The notes beneath the pieces are model-generated. The model did no database searches and was not told where the DNA came from. It saw only the letters and a list, made by a program, of their open reading frames with translations. This document shows, piece by piece, positions 62,128-64,000 of a DNA stretch of 64,000 nt; within the stretch, counting starts at the first letter, position 1; each line of letters starts with the position of its first letter. A program made the translations under genes and the position numbers. Location of the stretch: the NCBI RefSeq assembly GCF_000527155.1, contig NZ_AZUQ01000001.1, positions 738,554 through 802,553 on the forward strand, in the 5' to 3' direction. The DNA is from Haloglycomyces albus DSM 45210. Lineage in GTDB: Bacteria > Actinomycetota > Actinomycetes > Mycobacteriales > Micromonosporaceae.

Positions 62128-64000
62128 GTGACGACCAAGATTTTCCGGCGCCAGAAACGAAAGTACGGCCCGCCCATGCCCCGTGGGGAGATTATTCTCG
62201 AATCCCCGCCGGACATGCCGGAGGCCCAACCGAAGAACCTGGCCCAGTACCTGATGGTCATCCCGATGGTAGCGGGAGGCCTGTCGATGATGCTGATGAT
62301 GTCGCGACGCGGTATGCGCGGTGGCGGCGGTGAAGGCAATGAGCTCATGATGCTGGCCGGTGGTCTCATGGGTGTCTCGATGATGGGCATGATGATCACC
62401 AACATCGCCGGTGGCAAGAACAACAAGAAGGCCGAGTTCGACGCCGAACGTCGCGATTTCATGCGCTACCTCAGCCAAGTGCGCCGCCGGGCGCGTAACG
62501 GTGCTGAGAAGCAGTGGCGTTCGGCTCGTTGGACCCTGCCCGACCCGAAGGCGCTGTGGTCCTTGGTGGGAACGCGCCGCATGTGGGAGCGCCGTCGTAC
62601 CGACGACGACGTCTGGATGTCGCGAGTCGGGGTCGGGAAGCACCGCTTGTCGATGAAGATCGTTCCGCCGGAAACGAAACCGGTCGAGGACCTCGAACCG
62701 ATGTCGTCGATCGCTTTGCGACGCTTTGTGTCCGCTCACTCCAGTGTTCACGACATGCCTCGAGCGCTCAACATCACACACGCGGCCATTCACATGCTTC
62801 GTGGCCAGCGCGACGTGGTGGCCGGCAACGTCCGGGCACAACTGTGCCATATGGCGGTTCTGCATTCACCGGACGATCTGTTGATCGCCGTCGTTGCCGC
62901 ACCCGACCGAATCAGCGACTGGCACTGGCTGAAATGGTTGCCGCACAACCAACATCCGTCGACCGAAGACGGGGCCGGCGAGGTACGACTCATGTTCCAT
63001 TCCGCCGAGGAACTGGAAAAGTCGCTCCGTGACCAATTGCAGGGCCGAGGAGCCTGGAGCCCTGCCTCCGTGCCTCCCGACGAGCAGCCGATGGTCGTGG
63101 TGGTCGTCGACGGCGGGGACGTCACCAGTGACGATCCGATCGGCGCGGGCACCCTCGCGGGCGTCTCCGTCTTCGACTTCAAGGGGGAGCTCCCCCGCAA
63201 GGCCGGACCACGCTACAAGCTGATCGAATACGAAGAGGACGTAACGGCCACCCAGAATCACAAGCACCGCAAGCTCGGAGCGCCGGACGTACTGTCCTAT
63301 GGCGAAGCCGAGGGTATTGCCCGTTCCATGTCGAAGTGGCGCATGACCGTCGGTCCGGCACCCGGTTTGGGCGATCAGTTGGAGAGTGCGGAACTGGCGC
63401 AGTCTCCCTTGGCGGAGGGCACGAACTTCGCCGACCTCCTCGGCTTCGACCCCGATGACATGGACCCGAAGGTGCATTGGAAGGACAAGCCGCTCTACGA
63501 TTTCCTGAAGATTCCCATCGGCCCGGGCGCCGACGGGGCTCCGATCGAACTCGACTTCAAGGAAGCCGCACAGAACGGTATGGGTCCCCACGGACTTCTG
63601 ATCGGTGCGACCGGTTCGGGTAAGTCCGAGGTGCTGCGCACCCTGGTCGGTGCGCTGGTGGCGACCCACTCCTCAGATGAGCTCAACTTCATTCTGGTGG
63701 ACTTCAAGGGTGGTGCGACCTTCGCGTCCCTGGACGTCATGCCGCACACCTCCGCCGTCATCACCAACCTGGCCGACGAAGTCTCCCTGGTCGACCGTAT
63801 GGCCGACGCCATCGAGGGTGAGCTGCTGCGCCGCCAGGAAGTACTGCGCGCGGCCGGTAACTACACCAACCGCACCGAGTACGAAAAGGCGCGTAAAAAC
63901 GGAGCCGACCTGGAGCCCTTGCCGGCCTTGATGATCGTGGCCGACGAGTTCTCCGAAATGTTGGTGGCCAAACCCGAGTTCATCAACGTGTTCCTGCAGA
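62128..64000 (+). CDS. eccC: Type VII secretion ATPase EccC, partial (runs off the window)
   Basis: The frame opens at a GTG (62128-62130) with GAGG 7 bases upstream and is still open at the window edge, giving 624 residues. N-terminal FRRQKRKYGPPMP is the EccC basic start. Two membrane helices near 35-95 are rich in Met and Gly (VIPMVAGGLSMMLMM; LMGVSMMGMMITNI). The first FtsK/SpoIIIE ATPase domain has Walker A IGATGSGKSEVL near 490-500 and Walker B ALMIVADEFSEM near 600-610. EccC binds WXG100 substrates and drives export. The remaining ATPase domains lie beyond the window. Confidence 0.95.
   Translation, partial: MTTKIFRRQKRKYGPPMPRGEIILESPPDMPEAQPKNLAQYLMVIPMVAGGLSMMLMMSRRGMRGGGGEGNELMMLAGGLMGVSMMGMMITNIAGGKNNKKAEFDAERRDFMRYLSQVRRRARNGAEKQWRSARWTLPDPKALWSLVGTRRMWERRRTDDDVWMSRVGVGKHRLSMKIVPPETKPVEDLEPMSSIALRRFVSAHSSVHDMPRALNITHAAIHMLRGQRDVVAGNVRAQLCHMAVLHSPDDLLIAVVAAPDRISDWHWLKWLPHNQHPSTEDGAGEVRLMFHSAEELEKSLRDQLQGRGAWSPASVPPDEQPMVVVVVDGGDVTSDDPIGAGTLAGVSVFDFKGELPRKAGPRYKLIEYEEDVTATQNHKHRKLGAPDVLSYGEAEGIARSMSKWRMTVGPAPGLGDQLESAELAQSPLAEGTNFADLLGFDPDDMDPKVHWKDKPLYDFLKIPIGPGADGAPIELDFKEAAQNGMGPHGLLIGATGSGKSEVLRTLVGALVATHSSDELNFILVDFKGGATFASLDVMPHTSAVITNLADEVSLVDRMADAIEGELLRRQEVLRAAGNYTNRTEYEKARKNGADLEPLPALMIVADEFSEMLVAKPEFINVFLQ

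Noticed and set aside
61644-62333. 229-codon frame over the eccC start
   Set aside because: It overlaps the N-terminus of eccC in another frame; eccC has the clear family sequence.

Overview
The window is from an actinobacterial chromosome, best read as a Glycomycetales/Micromonosporales-type organism. This is inference from gene content; no database search was run. Supporting signs are a mycothiol glycosyltransferase (mshA), a type VII (ESX-like) secretion system, the rodA-pbpA-pknA-pknB cell-wall kinase operon, an RNase E/G-rplU-rpmA block, a cvn-type NIT-domain histidine kinase, actinobacterial rRNA leader motifs and a membrane-transporter/thymidylate-kinase fusion. Protein genes are moderately GC-rich. 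Many exported domains are rich in Asp and Glu, which would fit a salt-tolerant lifestyle but does not prove one.

Layout. (1) 1-12.5 kb: two nearly identical rRNA operons in tandem, both on the minus strand. The left one is cut by the window edge inside its 23S gene. The right one is complete (16S-23S-5S, terminator, good promoter). A single unfamiliar, lower-GC protein gene (4932-6029) lies between them. (2) 12.6-19.5 kb: a lipoprotein, rpmA, rplU and an RNase E/G gene on minus, then two similar membrane-anchored proteins on plus. (3) 19.8-26 kb: first type VII block: eccE and a translationally coupled Pro/Gln-rich protein, a divergent mycosin protease gene (mycP) and a convergent AAA+ ATPase. 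(4) 26.6-35 kb: a CopD-CtaG copper/oxidase-assembly fusion, 5-oxoprolinase pxpABC, a DUF1707-type protein, a proline-rich LppU-like protein and a metallophosphoesterase with membrane segments. (5) 35-42 kb: rodA-pbpA-pknA-pknB on minus. (6) 42.3-49.5 kb, all plus: trkA-trkH potassium uptake, a NIT histidine kinase with a roadblock protein, and ctaD. (7) 50-51 kb: two WXG100 (Esx) substrates. (8) 51-58.6 kb: mshA, a TetR regulator, a decayed repetitive stretch, the MFS-Tmk fusion, holB and a secreted protein. (9) 58.6 kb to the edge: second type VII block, eccD-eccB on minus and divergent eccC, which runs off the window.

How it fits together. The type VII parts visible here (EccB, EccC, EccD, EccE, mycosin, two WXG100 proteins) make a nearly full inner-membrane apparatus, but they sit in three clusters spread over about 44 kb among cell-wall, potassium and respiration genes. 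The most interesting unexplained items are the eccE-coupled repeat protein, the AAA+ ATPase beside mycP, the gene between the rRNA operons, the stripped-down cvn pair, the pknAB operon without FHA/phosphatase genes, and several inverted or direct repeats that look like operators. No CRISPR array, insertion sequence or tRNA gene was recognised.
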